Assembly (NCBI GenBank): GCA_014281115.1
Contig: JACONQ010000012.1
Span: 248,001 to 312,000 of the forward strand
Origin: Laburnicola sp. R22_1
Lineage: Eukaryota > Ascomycota > Dothideomycetes > Pleosporales > Didymosphaeriaceae
Direction: 5' to 3'
Length of the DNA: 64,000 bases
The translations under genes were made by a program, and so were the position numbers. Shown here piece after piece: positions 22,485 through 34,119 of this stretch. The notes beneath the pieces are model-generated. The model made no database searches. It saw only the letters and a list, made by a program, of their open reading frames with translations, and was not told the DNA's origin. Each line of letters opens with the position of its first letter. The stretch's first letter is position 1.

Positions 22485-22590
22485 GTGGCGTTAATTTATC
22501 TACCTAGGGGTAGGACGACAAAGGCTTTCATCTCAAATAATATAACAAAAAAAGCAAAGCCCCCTGCTTAGTAATTAAAAGAGCGTAAAG
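22485..22590. repeat. Dispersed repeat, copy 2
   Basis: Same orientation as 1159-1265. It lies at the left edge of a strongly AT-rich island, which suggests it is an end of a decayed element. Confidence 0.8.
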
Positions 22591-22905
22591 AAGGTAATCA
22601 CAAAAATTTTTACTATATAAGTGCTTACTTTTAGTTCTTTTATAACTTATATATATTTACTAAAGCTAAATTATATTATTTAATACTTTTACTTTAATAA
22701 ATTCTTTTATATTTTATTTAAATTTGCTTTAGAAAAGACTAATTTAGTACTTTACTTTAAAAATACTACTAAAAATAATAAATAGGTACTAACTAAGATT
22801 TATAGTATTATATTATTAGCTTTTTTTATTTATATTAATTCTATTTACTATAAGAATCTACTACGCTACTATAATTAGTATATAATTAACTATTGTGCTA
22901 AGGGC
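22591..22905. repeat. Very AT-rich RIP-like island
   Basis: More than 300 bp is made almost only of A and T, with very few C or G and abundant TA dinucleotides. There is no coding capacity. Together with the adjoining repeat it fits a RIP-destroyed transposon remnant. Confidence 0.65.
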
Positions 22906-23626
22906 TTTTAACTTTGTTGCCTTAGTGTTCCAAGGTTCCAAGGTTCCAAGGTTGCTGGACTGGCTGGCTGGTGAGCTTCGTGTTTCGTCGCAACGCGATT
23001 CGACCCTCGAGCGGGCCGGCATCTGTTCCCTGCATCGTTATCCGCTGGGGCGATGCACCCATCTCCACTATCACATGCATGTTTCTCCCCACGCCTTGCG
23101 TCAGAGCGGTCCGCATACACATCGGTACGGCCTGCGTCGCCCATCTCATAGCGCTGGCCAAACAGCCAACGAGACCTGTCGCGGAACAAGAAAATGTAAT
23201 TATTGTGCGAAGCGCCCAGTGCCGGGGAAGCACCGGTCACGTGCAGCGCTAAAGTCCACTCCACCTCTCGACTCGGGGTTGCCGCCGCCGTGGGGCCTTC
23301 CGGCGCGCTCCTCTGCGCCCCGGACAAAGAAATCCTCGTCGCCTACGCCGCTCGCCAGCTGCACTGCTTGTATATCTCCTTGCGCGCCCCGCACGCGTCC
23401 CATCTCGAATCCAGTGTCGCCCATCACAGCGTCGCCCGACGCCAGGCGACACGACTGCACCCTCTCCCACTCTCCCGCCCGCAGCCAGCCCCGCTAGTCA
23501 GCTAGATTTCATTACCATCGCGCATTACCCACCCACACAACACCACCCCACGGCCGCCGTATATTAAAACACGCCGGGCGCCCGCACTCCAGGTTTGCAC
23601 CCACAGTGAAGCTGTCTGCCCGCTAC
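22906..23626. other. Promoter region of the kinase gene
   Basis: It begins with a short tandem repeat of GGTTCCAA (22927-22953, about three copies). A TATA-like GTATATTAAAA lies near 23560, about 65 bp before the start codon. Overlapping open frames here look non-coding. Confidence 0.4.
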
Positions 23627-25495
23627 ATGGCCCCAAGTACGGGTTCCTCACATAGTTTCCAGAAGCTCAAGCTCGACACCTCGGCGCCTCACAAGCCCGT
23701 CCCATCGACCTTTGCCTCCATCGCACGGCACGACAGCCCCCAAAATGGCGCTGCTCAAGCTGAATCGTCACATGTCGCCGAAAGTGACACGCACTACCGC
23801 GCTCGTGGTCTGCCCATGCCGCGCGAGACGTGTGGCACGAATGGCCATGTACCCTACCCAGACACGGCTATAGCCGTCAGCAGCGGCAGCGAAGAATACG
23901 ACATCGAAGCTCAGTTCCGACGAAGGGCGAAATCGATAAGCTTCAATCATGAAGTTACGCTCGACAGTGGCAATCGCCTGTCCATGGCAGATCCGTTACC
24001 CAAGCCGTCGGTTCCGGAAAGCTTTGGCAGTGGAGAGTCGAAAGGTCAGGCTTTGCTGGAAATGCATATGAGTCAACGGAGGAACCCGCAATCTCAGGCC
24101 CAAAATGGAAGATACCCCCTGCTGCAAACTACCGTAGACGAGCTAGACTCGCAATACAACGATAATGTGGCGTCGTTAACCTCAGAGACGACGGCCTCGC
24201 CTCCAGAAGAAGCCCGTACGCCGCTGGATATGTCGGCTGAGTATCTACTGCCGCCGCTGCCCACGAGCTCTGCTGTTGAATTTCCCGTGGGCGAAAGCGG
24301 AAACGGAAGGGGAAGACGTAACGTATCGGGACGGTCCAAGAGTTATCAAGTCGGAGAGGGTGACAGTATCCTACGGCGAGGGACCCGCCGCTCCTCAACC
24401 CGTACTCGCCGTTCGCCGTCGTCCTTTTCGCCAGCTGCCTCGTTCCTGGCCAGGTATAAGAATAGCGACCGACCGCTCAAACCAACAGAGCCGGACGATG
24501 AAGGACAAGCCATAGGCTTCGATGGCGAGTACATTATTGGAAAGCAGCTCGGATGGGGCGGGTTCAGCTTCGTCAAGGAAGTCACGAGCATAGAAGACGG
24601 TAAAAGAGTAGTCAATGCTGTCAAGATCGTTCGAAAGCAGGTCAAGGACAAATCTGAACTGGAGAACGACCAGATCCAGACGCATTTTGATCATGAGGTG
24701 GAAATTTGGCGTTTCTTACGGCATCCGTATATTCTTCCCCTTTTCAGAGTGTACACTACCGACTTCGCGACCTTTTGCATCACAAAACTGAATAAGGGCG
24801 GTACATTATTCGATTTGGTTCGCGACCTGCGCAAGAATAAAAAGATAGGTCTTCCACAACACTTGACAAAGCGGTATACCTATCAACTCGCCTCGGCAAT
24901 GCGCTATCTGCACAACGACGTGCAAGTCGTGCACCGCGACATCAAGCTAGAGAACTGCCTTTTGGATATGACTGGGTCAAATGCCGAAGTTGACGGTGGA
25001 GACGTGCTCCTTTGTGACTTTGGCATGGCGGACTTCGCTGTGAGCGATCAGCGAGACGGTCCAGAGCCGCAGTCGATTGGCACCAACCAAAACATCGGTC
25101 CTGGCTCCACTAGTACGTCGATTGCTGGCAGTCTGCAGTATGCTGCGCCCGAGTTATTCGCGGGTGGTGCTCCTGTGTTTTCTCCGGCAGCGGACATGTG
25201 GGCGTTTGGAGTGGTGGTATATGCGCTGCTTACTGCTACGCTGCCCTTCAACGAAGGCCTGGACGCCAAAACAGCAGCGAAGATACAGAAGGGCGAGTAT
25301 GATGTCGATCTCATACAGAGCTCTGAAGCACTCCAAGAAGGCGGTCTCGATGATGCACTCGACTTGGTCAAAGGGTGCTTAGAGCTCGATCCTGAGAGGC
25401 GCTGGACCATCAACGAGGTCCTCGGATGTTCCTGGTTGGAAGGTTGCATGGAAATGTATGAGGACGTTTCGCGGCCATGGCTCGCACCTTCGTGA
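23627..25495 (+). CDS. Serine/threonine protein kinase
   Basis: A single-exon frame from ATG 23627 codes for 622 aa. Residues 1-298 are low-complexity and Ser/Arg/Pro-rich with several RRxS-like sites, suggesting regulation by phosphorylation. The kinase domain spans about 303-610, with glycine loop GWGGFSFV, VAIK-type lysine in NAVKIVRK, catalytic HRDIKLEN (Asp438), DFG at 464 and activation segment end GSLQYAAPEL. It looks like a fungal CAMK-like kinase with an N-terminal regulatory arm, related in layout to the yeast Npr1/Hal5/Nnk1-type group. I do not assign an orthologue. An in-frame GTG at 23606 lies upstream, but ATG 23627 is the first ATG. Confidence 0.9.
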   Translation: MAPSTGSSHSFQKLKLDTSAPHKPVPSTFASIARHDSPQNGAAQAESSHVAESDTHYRARGLPMPRETCGTNGHVPYPDTAIAVSSGSEEYDIEAQFRRRAKSISFNHEVTLDSGNRLSMADPLPKPSVPESFGSGESKGQALLEMHMSQRRNPQSQAQNGRYPLLQTTVDELDSQYNDNVASLTSETTASPPEEARTPLDMSAEYLLPPLPTSSAVEFPVGESGNGRGRRNVSGRSKSYQVGEGDSILRRGTRRSSTRTRRSPSSFSPAASFLARYKNSDRPLKPTEPDDEGQAIGFDGEYIIGKQLGWGGFSFVKEVTSIEDGKRVVNAVKIVRKQVKDKSELENDQIQTHFDHEVEIWRFLRHPYILPLFRVYTTDFATFCITKLNKGGTLFDLVRDLRKNKKIGLPQHLTKRYTYQLASAMRYLHNDVQVVHRDIKLENCLLDMTGSNAEVDGGDVLLCDFGMADFAVSDQRDGPEPQSIGTNQNIGPGSTSTSIAGSLQYAAPELFAGGAPVFSPAADMWAFGVVVYALLTATLPFNEGLDAKTAAKIQKGEYDVDLIQSSEALQEGGLDDALDLVKGCLELDPERRWTINEVLGCSWLEGCMEMYEDVSRPWLAPS

Positions 25496-27651
25496 ATGGA
25501 TGAACAGGTGCCGGCAGGGAGCCTGGGGGAGTTCTGAGGGGTTCGGGTGACCTTTTTGCGTTTCCTGCATTATACCTTTTCTTGAGCTCTGGCATTGCTT
25601 TATTCAGTCTTTCCTATTGACTTGGTTTTAGGATACCCCGCCTTCAGTGTCTCCTCTAAATCGATTGATCCATGCTGTTTACTTCCATTGCATTTCTCGT
25701 CATGCAATCTTATCGTCTCTGTCTAACATCGCATACGGGGATCTCTGTATGGGAGTTTAGTCCGGCTTACGAGTCGCGCTGGATAGTCAATTGCAACACT
25801 CGAAACAATGGTGTAAAGTCCATCCTGTTTATCTTTGTTTGGTGCGATGCAACTCGAGATGCACAACAGCTGATACGTGAAGCCCGTCTATCGATCGATG
25901 CGTCTATGTATTCCAAGTTTCCGTTCTTGCGTTGTTGAGATGCATGTGCAGGTACGCACTGCGTCTTTTCAGGTGCTGGGGTTGCTGCACCACGACTCTT
26001 TCGTAGATTGGTGTTACTGCAAAGCTATTGTTCATCTTCAGTTTGCATGGTGCTGTCACGGGGTTTGCGTGAGCTTAAACGAGAAGGAAGCGGGCGGGTG
26101 AAAGGTGGCAGGTATGTATTGATCATTTTTTTGGTATGGATGCGCTGCAGGGATAGAAGAGGCGTCAAACCAATCGTCGATCTAACTTCGTTCACAACGT
26201 TGGCCTCCCCACGTTACTCAGACGTTACCCCGCCCTCTGCGATGCAACCTTCGGCCGTCTTGGCCTGCGTTTCCCGTGGACATACACCAGGGCGCTTCTA
26301 CCTTCTAGCCCTCCTTCCTCTTTCCAGTCGTCTCCGTCATGCCTACCTGCATGAGCAGCGGCCAACGATCGGGATGAGAGCCATGGCACGCAGCGACGCG
26401 CCGTCATTGGCGTAACTGAAGCCCTGGAGTTGGCCTCGGAAGTCGGGTTTGAAGCCTCGAGCAGCAAGAATCGATACAAAAAGGTGTTGCACGGCTCGAG
26501 CTAAGTATCAACTGAGCTAGCTTATCACAACATTGAGAAGACGAAAGAGCGAGACGTCATGCGCACCCAGTGTCTCTGCCTCACCGTCACTTCTCAACGC
26601 CATCGTGGGCATCATGAAGGTTTGCGCCGCAGCTGAAGCGGGCCAGGGGCGGACATGTTCCAGCCGCTTTTGCAGTTGCGGGTTTGTTGTTACATGTTGG
26701 CTGTATCGACTGACTGGGCATGTTCTACGGTTTTTGAAAATGCTGCAGTTGCTTGCAAGGGTGTGGACCGAGAATGACGAAGAGGAGGTGGTCGGCATGC
26801 AATAGGTTCCGAAGGAGTTCACACAGCCTCGTATGTTTCTGCGGGACCTTGCACTAAGCATTGCTTGGCACTGCAGATCAGCGGCTGTGGAGAGCGCCTT
26901 TTGGGGCGAAAGACGAACTCCGAGCTTGTTTCGAGACCTGATTCTCGGCGCCTATCCTAGAATATCCGGCGTTGTGCCGGCTGGTGCGTTCAGCAACGTC
27001 TCGTTCCCTCGAGTACTTCGGATACGTCGGTTTGGGTCATCCGCATCGGACCAATACGCTCTGTGCTGCTCTTGTGCGCATGCTCCTATAGATGCATATC
27101 CAAATGCGGCATGTCGTCAAAACTTCACGTCTTTCCGAGCAAGAATGGACGCCCGGTCTTCAAAACCGACGTTGGGCTTGCCGTTCAGCTTCCTATTGCC
27201 GGTAGCGCTTATGTAGAGACAAGAACCTTCTTTTGGAGCAACGGCTCGGTCGCCAAATACCGTCGTCATACGCCATAACGATACCATCTTCACGTAGGTT
27301 ACGCTGCTGTGGATGGCAAGCGGCCCGACAATACGACTTCTTCCGTTAGGTGGTACCGGTTTCCAAGAGTCTCTACGCATTTTGCAATGCACGACTCGTT
27401 CATCTCCACAGGTAGGTGGCCGCTTCATCCTCCTAAGATTAGTCAGGTGGTCCGTTCCTATCCACTGCTTCCGCCCCATGACCCCTGCACATCTTCCCGC
27501 ACAAGACCTTCTGGTAAGAAGCGAGTCAAGTGATCTCCACACCTCTTTTTCAGCCCCTCCATATATTCCCCGGCCCCGCTCTACGAGGAGGATGTCCATT
27601 CATCTTTCCGTGGTTCTCTATCGCTACTAACCACACAGTGCATTGCTGAAA
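25496..27651. other. Long gene-poor stretch (2.1 kb)
   Basis: This is one of the largest gaps in the window. It has normal GC, unlike the AT islands. Open frames up to 160 codons exist on both strands (for example 26833-27216 plus, 27117-27599 minus), but none has a recognisable domain and they overlap each other. It may hold a long promoter or 5' UTR of the glutaminase gene, or an unrecognised non-coding transcript. Confidence 0.4.
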
Positions 27652-29917
27652 ATGCGACCTGGATTATTTGGCACCTTCGGTGGACTCGCCAGCGTTGTTG
27701 CCGGCCAGTCTACCTTTATGCCGGCACGTCCTCCATCTCTACCGCTGGCAGTCAAAAGTCCTTACCTCAGCACGTGGTTTCCAGCTGGCAGCAGTGGCGG
27801 TAACGGAGGCTACTTACCAGGTCAATGGCCTTCATTCTACACGTACGAAGATGGTCCCTTGTATATCATATTATAACCTAACAACGACACAGGGGTCAGG
27901 TAGTAGCATGGACCGGATTGATCAAGGTTGATGGCAAAACCTTCACATGGATGGGAGCACCCGGCGGGATTGAGCTTGCCAACCAGACATCATATGAGTA
28001 CACCAGCTCGAAGAGCGTCTTCACGGTCGAAGTTGATGATAAGGTGTCACTAAAGGCTACATTCCTTTCGCCACTCACCCCAAAGGACTTTAAACGGCAG
28101 TCTTTGGTATCCTCGTATCTGTCTGTCGAGGTTTCGTCTTTAGACGATTCCGAACATGATGTGCAACTTTATACTGACATTTCGGCTGGTATATATCTCC
28201 ACGGACACACGTAGAAACGTTGACTATACTAAATTTTGGTAGAATGGATAACTGGAGACCTTAATGCTGTAGCAGAGTGGGATTATGACACTACCGAAGA
28301 CTTCTCATACCACAAGGTCTGGAGACAAGATCAAAAGCCTTTCAACGAAGTCAACGACCGGGCTGAGTGGGGAAATATTGTGAGTAGCTGGCAGGAAATC
28401 GTAGGTCACTGTTATGCTAACTTCACAGTACTACGCAACCGACACCATGGATGGCTTGACCTACCAATCTGGTTCAGACATAGACGTGCGAGGTGCTTTC
28501 TCGTCGCAAGGGAGGCTTGCGAACTCGAAAGACACCAGATTCCGAGCCGCTCAAGAAGACTGGCCTGTATTTGGCTATGCGCTTGACCTGGGTTCCGTAG
28601 GCTCCACGCCAGCCTCAACACTGTTCTCAATTGGTCTTTACCAAGAAGAGGCGATCCAGTTCCTCGGCGCGGATGGTTTAACCAATCTGAAATCGCTCTG
28701 GACTGATTACTTCAGTGATGAAGTTGCTGCAGTGTCATTTTTCCACAAGGACTTCACTGAGTCGAACAGCCTCTCGTCTAAGTTTGACACCAAAGTTTCA
28801 GAAGACTCAAAAGCCGCGGCCGGTGATAACTACGCCATTCTGACTACGCTTGCTGCCCGCCAGGTCCTTGGGGCCGTCCAGTTGGTTGGTACTCAGGACA
28901 AGCATTACCTTTTCCTCAAGGAGATCTCGTCGAACGGAAACACACAGACTATTGATGTAATCTACCCTGCTACCCCCTTTTTCTACTACGCCAACCCGGA
29001 GTTTGTAAAATTGCTCTTGGACCCCCATTTCGAAAACCAAGAAAGCGGCCATTATCCAAATAAATTTGCTATTCATGACCTCGGTACACACTACCCGAAT
29101 GCGACTGGCCATGCAGACGGCAACGACGAACATATGCCAATTGAAGAGTGCGGAAACAATGCAAGTGCAGCAGATCTGGTGGCTAAGCTCGCTAACACAT
29201 GGAAAGATCATAATGGTTCTTGCCTATGCTCAACGTGTCAACAGCAATGAATACGTACAACAGCACTACCCCATCCTCAAACAATGGGCCGAGTACCTCG
29301 TAGAGGACAGTCTGTATCCTTCCGAGCAGCTTTCGACCGACGATTTCGCCGGCCACCTTGTCAACCAGACAAACCTTGGGCTGAAAGGCATCATTGGCAT
29401 CGCAGCCATGGCGGAAATCGCCACGCTTGTCGGAGAGACTGCCGATGCTGCCAACTACACCGCCATTGCAAAAGCCTTCATTGCCACATGGGAAGACCTC
29501 GGCGTCAACAAGGCCGTCACGCCCGCACACTCGATCCTCAATTACCACAACGCCAGCACCCACGGCCTCCTCTACAACCTGTACGACGACAAGCTCGTAC
29601 ACACAAACATCGTCCCGCAGCGCATCTACGACGTGCAATCCAGTTTCTATCCCACGGTCGCAGAGCAGCATGGCGTGCCGCTCGACACGCGGAACACGTA
29701 CTACACCAAGAGCGACTGGGAGATTTTCTGCGCGGCGGTTGCGAGCGAGGCGACGCGCGATATGTTTATTGACCGGATTGCGAGGTGGGTGGGTGAGACG
29801 CCGGTTAGCAAGCCTTTTACGGATTTGTACCAGACTGATGATGGGTCGTATCCTCCTGGGTTGGAGTTCAAGGCGAGACCTGTTATGGGTGGCATGTTTG
29901 CGCTGCTTGTGCTCTAG
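27652..29917 (+). CDS. gtaA: Secreted glutaminase A (GtaA family)
   Basis: Exons 27652-27842, 27893-28188, 28243-28379, 28429-29160 and 29207-29917 give 688 aa, close to the Aspergillus GtaA length. Residues 1 to about 19 form a signal peptide ending at VAGQ. Family landmarks include WTGLIKVDGKTFTWMG, PVFGYALDLG, HDLGTHYPNATGH with DEHMPIEECGN, and near the C-terminus SDWEIFCAA and GVPLDTRNTYYTKSDW. These belong to the DUF5127/DUF4965 glutaminase region. It should hydrolyse external glutamine to glutamate and ammonia. Many N-glycosylation sequons are present. The fourth intron (29161-29206, 46 nt) starts with GCAAGT, a GC-AG intron. Reading through it would stop the protein 31 codons later. 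Confidence 0.93.
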
Positions 29918-30504
29918 GAGGGGGGGAGGTACGCAGCTAGTCGGGTTGCTCACGAATTACGTTGTATGTTGATGCTGTTGAAGTCTTGATAGTGTGCTTG
30001 TTTTCTCATTCATCATAGACATAAAGGTCGTGGTTTTGAGTGATCTATGCCTGCTACGGGATGCCTGATGAGTAATTATTCATTCGTATTTGTTGGTAAT
30101 TCACTCGACTTTTTATAGCAAATGCTATCAACAGGGTGGGTTTCATGGCTGAAAATGACGTTGAACTATAAGAGGTTAATGCATGCTATTCACTACTACC
30201 TAGGGCTTGTGTGTGAAAGAAATATGTGCAATTCCGCCACGGTGTGTGCTAGAAGATGAAGCAACCTTTTCATTAATCGGCACGTGCAAGCGGGATTGCA
30301 AGTACCGCTTATTGTTTTCATATATTCAAGTCTGGCGCCGATTATCAAGCAATCCTCTGCATGCGGAGCGCGAAAGGCCACCTGTGTTCGCCAAGCTCGC
30401 CACTGGCCGTACAGCTCAAAAGCTCCCACCACCCAACATGCCCTCTCTCAAACCCACTTGCCCGAGGCCGCAAGTAAACCCGGAGCTTCAACCCACACAC
30501 CGAA
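29918..30504. other. Intergenic, gtaA to PDI gene
   Basis: 3' flank of gtaA and promoter of the PDI gene. Nothing else recognised. Confidence 0.4.
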
Positions 30505-31655
30505 ATGCTTCTTAATCGCCTTATCCCGGCAGTCATTGCGCTGCTGCCGGCGCTCGCCGCCGCCGAGAACGTCCTCGAGCTCACGCCCAAGAACTTCGAC
30601 GATGTCGTTCTAAAGTCCGGCAAGCCCGCCCTCGTAGAGTTCTTCGCCCCCTGGTGCGGCCACTGCAAGAATCTCGCGCCCGTATACGAAGAGCTCGCGA
30701 CCAACTACCGACACGCGGTCGACAAGGTGACCATTGCAAAGGTCGACGCGGACGCCCACAAGGACCTGGGGAAGCGGTTTGGCGTGCAGGGCTTCCCTAC
30801 GCTCAAGTGGTTCGACGGCAAGAGCGACAAGCCCGCCGAATTCGACAGCGGCCGCGATCTCGACAGTCTGCAGAAGTTCGTGCAGGAGAAGAGCGGCGTG
30901 AGGGCGAAGGTCAAGGCCAAGTTGCCGAGCCAGGTCGTTATGCTGGATAATGCGAGCTTCAAGGAGACGATCGGAAAGGACCAGGATGTGCTGGTTGCTT
31001 TCACGGCGCCGTGGTGTGGACGTACGTTCTCATGCAAAACTACATTTTACGTAGAGGGTTAGCTGACGGATGCATAGACTGCAAGAGCCTCGCCCCGGTC
31101 TGGGAGCAGCTCGCCAACGACTTCGTAAACGAACAGGGTGTCGTCATCGCCAAAGTCGACGCCGAAGCCGAGAACAGCAAAGCCCTCGCCCAGGAGCAGG
31201 GCGTCACCGGGTACCCGACCATCAAGTACTTCAAGAAGGGCTCGACGGAAGCGCTCCCGTACGAGGGCGCCCGCTCCGAAGCCGACTTTGTCACCTTCCT
31301 CAACACCAATGCTGGTACGCACCGCGCTCCTGGCGGCGGTCTCGACGCTGTGGGCGGCACCATCGAAGCGCTCGACACCATCGTGTCCAAGTTCCAGGGT
31401 GCGTGGGCCACGGGTGTCGACGACATCACCAAGGCTACCGAAGGCCTGAAGGACAAGTACGCGCAGTATTATGTCAAGGTGTTCGAGAAGAGCAGCAAGA
31501 ACGAGGGGTATGCCGAGAAGGAGCTTAAGCGGTTGCAGGGGCTGCTTGCGAAGGGGAATCTGGCGTCGGAGAAGCTGGACGACTTGATGAGCAGGAGTAA
31601 TATTTTGAGGAAATTCCTGCCTACTGGGGATGAGGAGGAGAAGAGCGAGTTGTAG
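30505..31655 (+). CDS. tigA: Protein disulfide isomerase, TigA/ERp38 type
   Basis: Exons 30505-31021 and 31078-31655 give 364 aa. A signal peptide (1-20, ends LAAA) precedes two thioredoxin domains. The first active site is CGHC at 51-54. The second, CGHC at 171-174, is split by the intron between Gly and Cys and is restored on splicing. The C-terminal 110 residues form the helical ERp29c/D domain (KDKYAQYYVKVFEKSSKNEGY). The protein ends KSEL, a variant ER-retrieval signal. It forms and reshuffles disulfides in the ER lumen, which fits the neighbouring secreted enzyme only by chance. Confidence 0.96.
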
Positions 31656-32105
31656 AGTGGTGCGGACGCTGCATCGATCGCAGATTATGATAAACGGGGG
31701 GTAGGCCTGGCGGCTGCCTGAGCGCGAATATGAATGTATGAAGGTTGAGGCTTATGGAGTGTTGTAAGGTTGGACATGCGCTGACATGGAAATCCAACGG
31801 GGAATTGGTGAAGACCAGGCGTCTTGAAAGCATTGCTGTCCTGTCTGATAGAATGGCTGGGTTCTATGCAGCATTGACGTACTAAAGTCATTCATGATAT
31901 TTTATGTGAAGCCGCTCAGGTTAAACCATATGCAATCGGTGTGCTGTCGAGTAGCCACCAGAGCGAACAAACTCCATTCTTCCACGCCTCCCCACCAACG
32001 CAGCGATGTCCGTAAACACCAATACCTCCCCACAACTCATAACCTCCTCATAACCCTCAGACCGTACCATGCCAAAACTACTCCCCCAACCCACCGCCCC
32101 ACAAC
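31656..32105. other. Intergenic between convergent 3' ends
   Basis: 3' flanks of tigA and the HSBP1-like gene. No gene seen. Confidence 0.4.
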
Positions 32106-32496
32106 CTACTTGCCCGCCTTCCCCCCCTCCCCCGTCTGAATAGTAGCTTCCAGATTATCCAGCCGTTTCGACATATCTTCCACTATGAATCCCCTCCTGT
32201 CAGCCACCTTTCAATCAATCAATCCAACAAAACACGTGCTGCTTGGGCGGGGGCCCCCGGGGGGGCAAACTCACTCTTTGCAAGCAATTCGCTACTAACG
32301 GTGGTGAACTTGCTGTTTAGCTGTGTGAGAAGGTCGTCTACGACTTGGGCGAGCTCGGTTGAGCTGTCTGTGCTGGCGGCGAGGGACTGTGGGATGTTAG
32401 TATGGTATGGGGGGAGAATGGGTGGGAGGAAGGGTGGTGCTTGCGTACTGCGGCGTCGCTTGTGGTGGTTCGGTCTGTGGGCGGGCGGTTTGACAT
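32106..32496 (-). CDS. Heat-shock-factor-binding protein 1-like microprotein, 78 aa
   Basis: Three small minus-strand exons (32449-32496, 32275-32386, 32106-32182) give 78 aa. The first intron is 62 nt and the second 92 nt. No single frame shows this gene. The core, ELAQVVDDLLTQLNSKF then TVSSELLAKMEDMSKRLDNLEATIQ, matches the heptad-repeat coiled coil of HSBP1. The second splice creates the central Met codon (A|TG). HSBP1 proteins form coiled-coil trimers and damp heat-shock factor 1 in animals; the fungal role is less clear. The tail is short and Gly/Lys-rich. It shares a 299-bp upstream gap with EBP2. Confidence 0.88.
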
Positions 32497-32795
32497 GTTG
32501 GGCTGTGATGGGGTGGTATGAATGCTCTGGCAAAGGCGACTGATTGGGTAGTATTGCGCGGGTGAATGGTCGAGTCGGAGGAGAGGCACGTGATGTCATG
32601 CGCCTCGGCTCTTGTCCCCCGGCGGGCGACACACCGCCCTGCAGCTAGCGGTGGCAGAATTTCCTGCGCCAAGATTTCGAGCTTGAATTTCTATCGCACC
32701 TGCGCTACTCGGCTCGACCGAGCGACGTAGCTTTTGCTCGTACCCTCTACTTTTCTCACTTTATTTTCCAACCAGGATACAGCATTGGACGTACG
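32497..32795. promoter_or_regulatory. Bidirectional gap, HSBP1-like / EBP2
   Basis: The start codons of two divergent genes are 299 bp apart, so the promoters must overlap or lie back to back. No specific site is assigned. Confidence 0.45.
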
Positions 32796-34119
32796 ATGGC
32801 GCGCAGCAAACTCAAGGCTGCCCTTGACAATGAGAAGGGGAGGAATATCAAGCTGGAGAAGCAGCGCAAGCATGAGAAGGAGGTGCGCAAACGGAAGGAG
32901 CTGAAGAAGGCGGATGGTGCTGAAGATGCCGGTGCGGACGGGGGTGTGCAGTTGGAGGTGGAGGCTACGGCGAAGAGCAATGGCAAGGCGAAGAAGGGCA
33001 AGGTCAATGGCGCGAAAGGTGCGGCTGCGGCACCGACAGACGAGCCAGAGTGGGAGACGGAAAATAGCGAGGAGGAAGACGCCAGCGATGATGACGATGA
33101 TGATGTGGGGGAGCGACCTGCGCTAGATCTCTCGCGCCTTGAGGACAGCGAAAGCGATGTTAGCGGGGACGATGACGAGGAGGAAGAAGTGCTGGCGGCG
33201 GAGACCTTGGGCGCGGCGCAAGATGACGACGACGAGGACGAAGAAGAGGAAGGCGACGAAGATGATGTCGCCCTGTCGGACATTGAGTCGCTCGCCGACG
33301 AAGATAAAGCCGACATCATACCGCACCAACGCCTCACCATCAATAACACAGCCGCCCTCACCGCCGCTCTAAAGCGCATCCAGCTCCCCTACTCTAAACT
33401 CGCCTTCTCAGAATACATGTCGCTTACGACCGACGAGGAAGTCGATATCCCCGATGTCGAAGACGACCTCAACCGCGAGCTTGCGTTTTACAAACAATCT
33501 TTGTCCGCGGTCAAGGATGCGCGGAGCTTGTTGAAGAAGGAGGGCGCCGTGTTCTCGCGGCCGGCAGACTACTTTGCGGAGATGGTCAAGGACGACGAGC
33601 ACATGGGCAAGATCAAGCAGAAGCTGATCGACGAGGCGGCGGGCAAAAAGGCATCGGCCGAAGCGAGGAAACAGCGTGACTTGAAAAAGTTCGGAAAGCA
33701 GGTCCAGAACGCGAAGCTGCAGGACAGAGCGAAGGAAAAGCGTGACACGCTCGACAAGATCAGTCAGCTGAAGAGGAGTACGTATATGCCGTCGACATGG
33801 TCAAAAGTCATATGCTAACGCCGGTGTAGAACGCTCTGGCGCTGACCTCGCAAACACCAATGAAGAAGACCTGTTTGATGTCGAGCTGGACAAGACTGAC
33901 AAGCCGGACCGACGAGCAGGTGGCGATGGACAAGGCGGCAATTTCAAACGACAGAAGAAGAACGAAAAGTACGGATTCGGCGGCAAGAAGAGGCACGCAA
34001 AGAGCAATGATGCTCAGTCGAGCGCAGACGGCAGGGGATTCTCACATAAGAAGATGAAGGGTAAGGCTGGTGGTGCAGCTCAGAGACCAGGCAAGGCCCG
34101 GAGGATGAAGTCGAGGTAA
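32796..34119 (+). CDS. EBP2: rRNA-processing protein EBP2
   Basis: Exons 32796-33777 and 33830-34119 give 423 aa. A basic N-terminus (MARSKLKAALDNEKG) is followed by very acidic Asp/Glu tracts (about 85-165). The conserved Ebp2 domain follows: LPYSKLAFSEYMSLTTDEE, LNRELAFYKQSLSAVKDA and FSRPADYFAEMVKDDEHM, then a helical KKFGKQVQ segment. The splice yields LKRKRSGADL. The tail is rich in basic motifs (FGGKKRHAKSND, KARRMKSR). Ebp2 is a nucleolar factor for 27S pre-rRNA processing and 60S assembly. Confidence 0.95.

Noticed and set aside
27117..27599. 160-codon minus-strand frame upstream of gtaA
   Set aside because: No recognisable domain, it overlaps other open frames, and its composition looks like chance. 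Kept only as a note in the gene-poor stretch.
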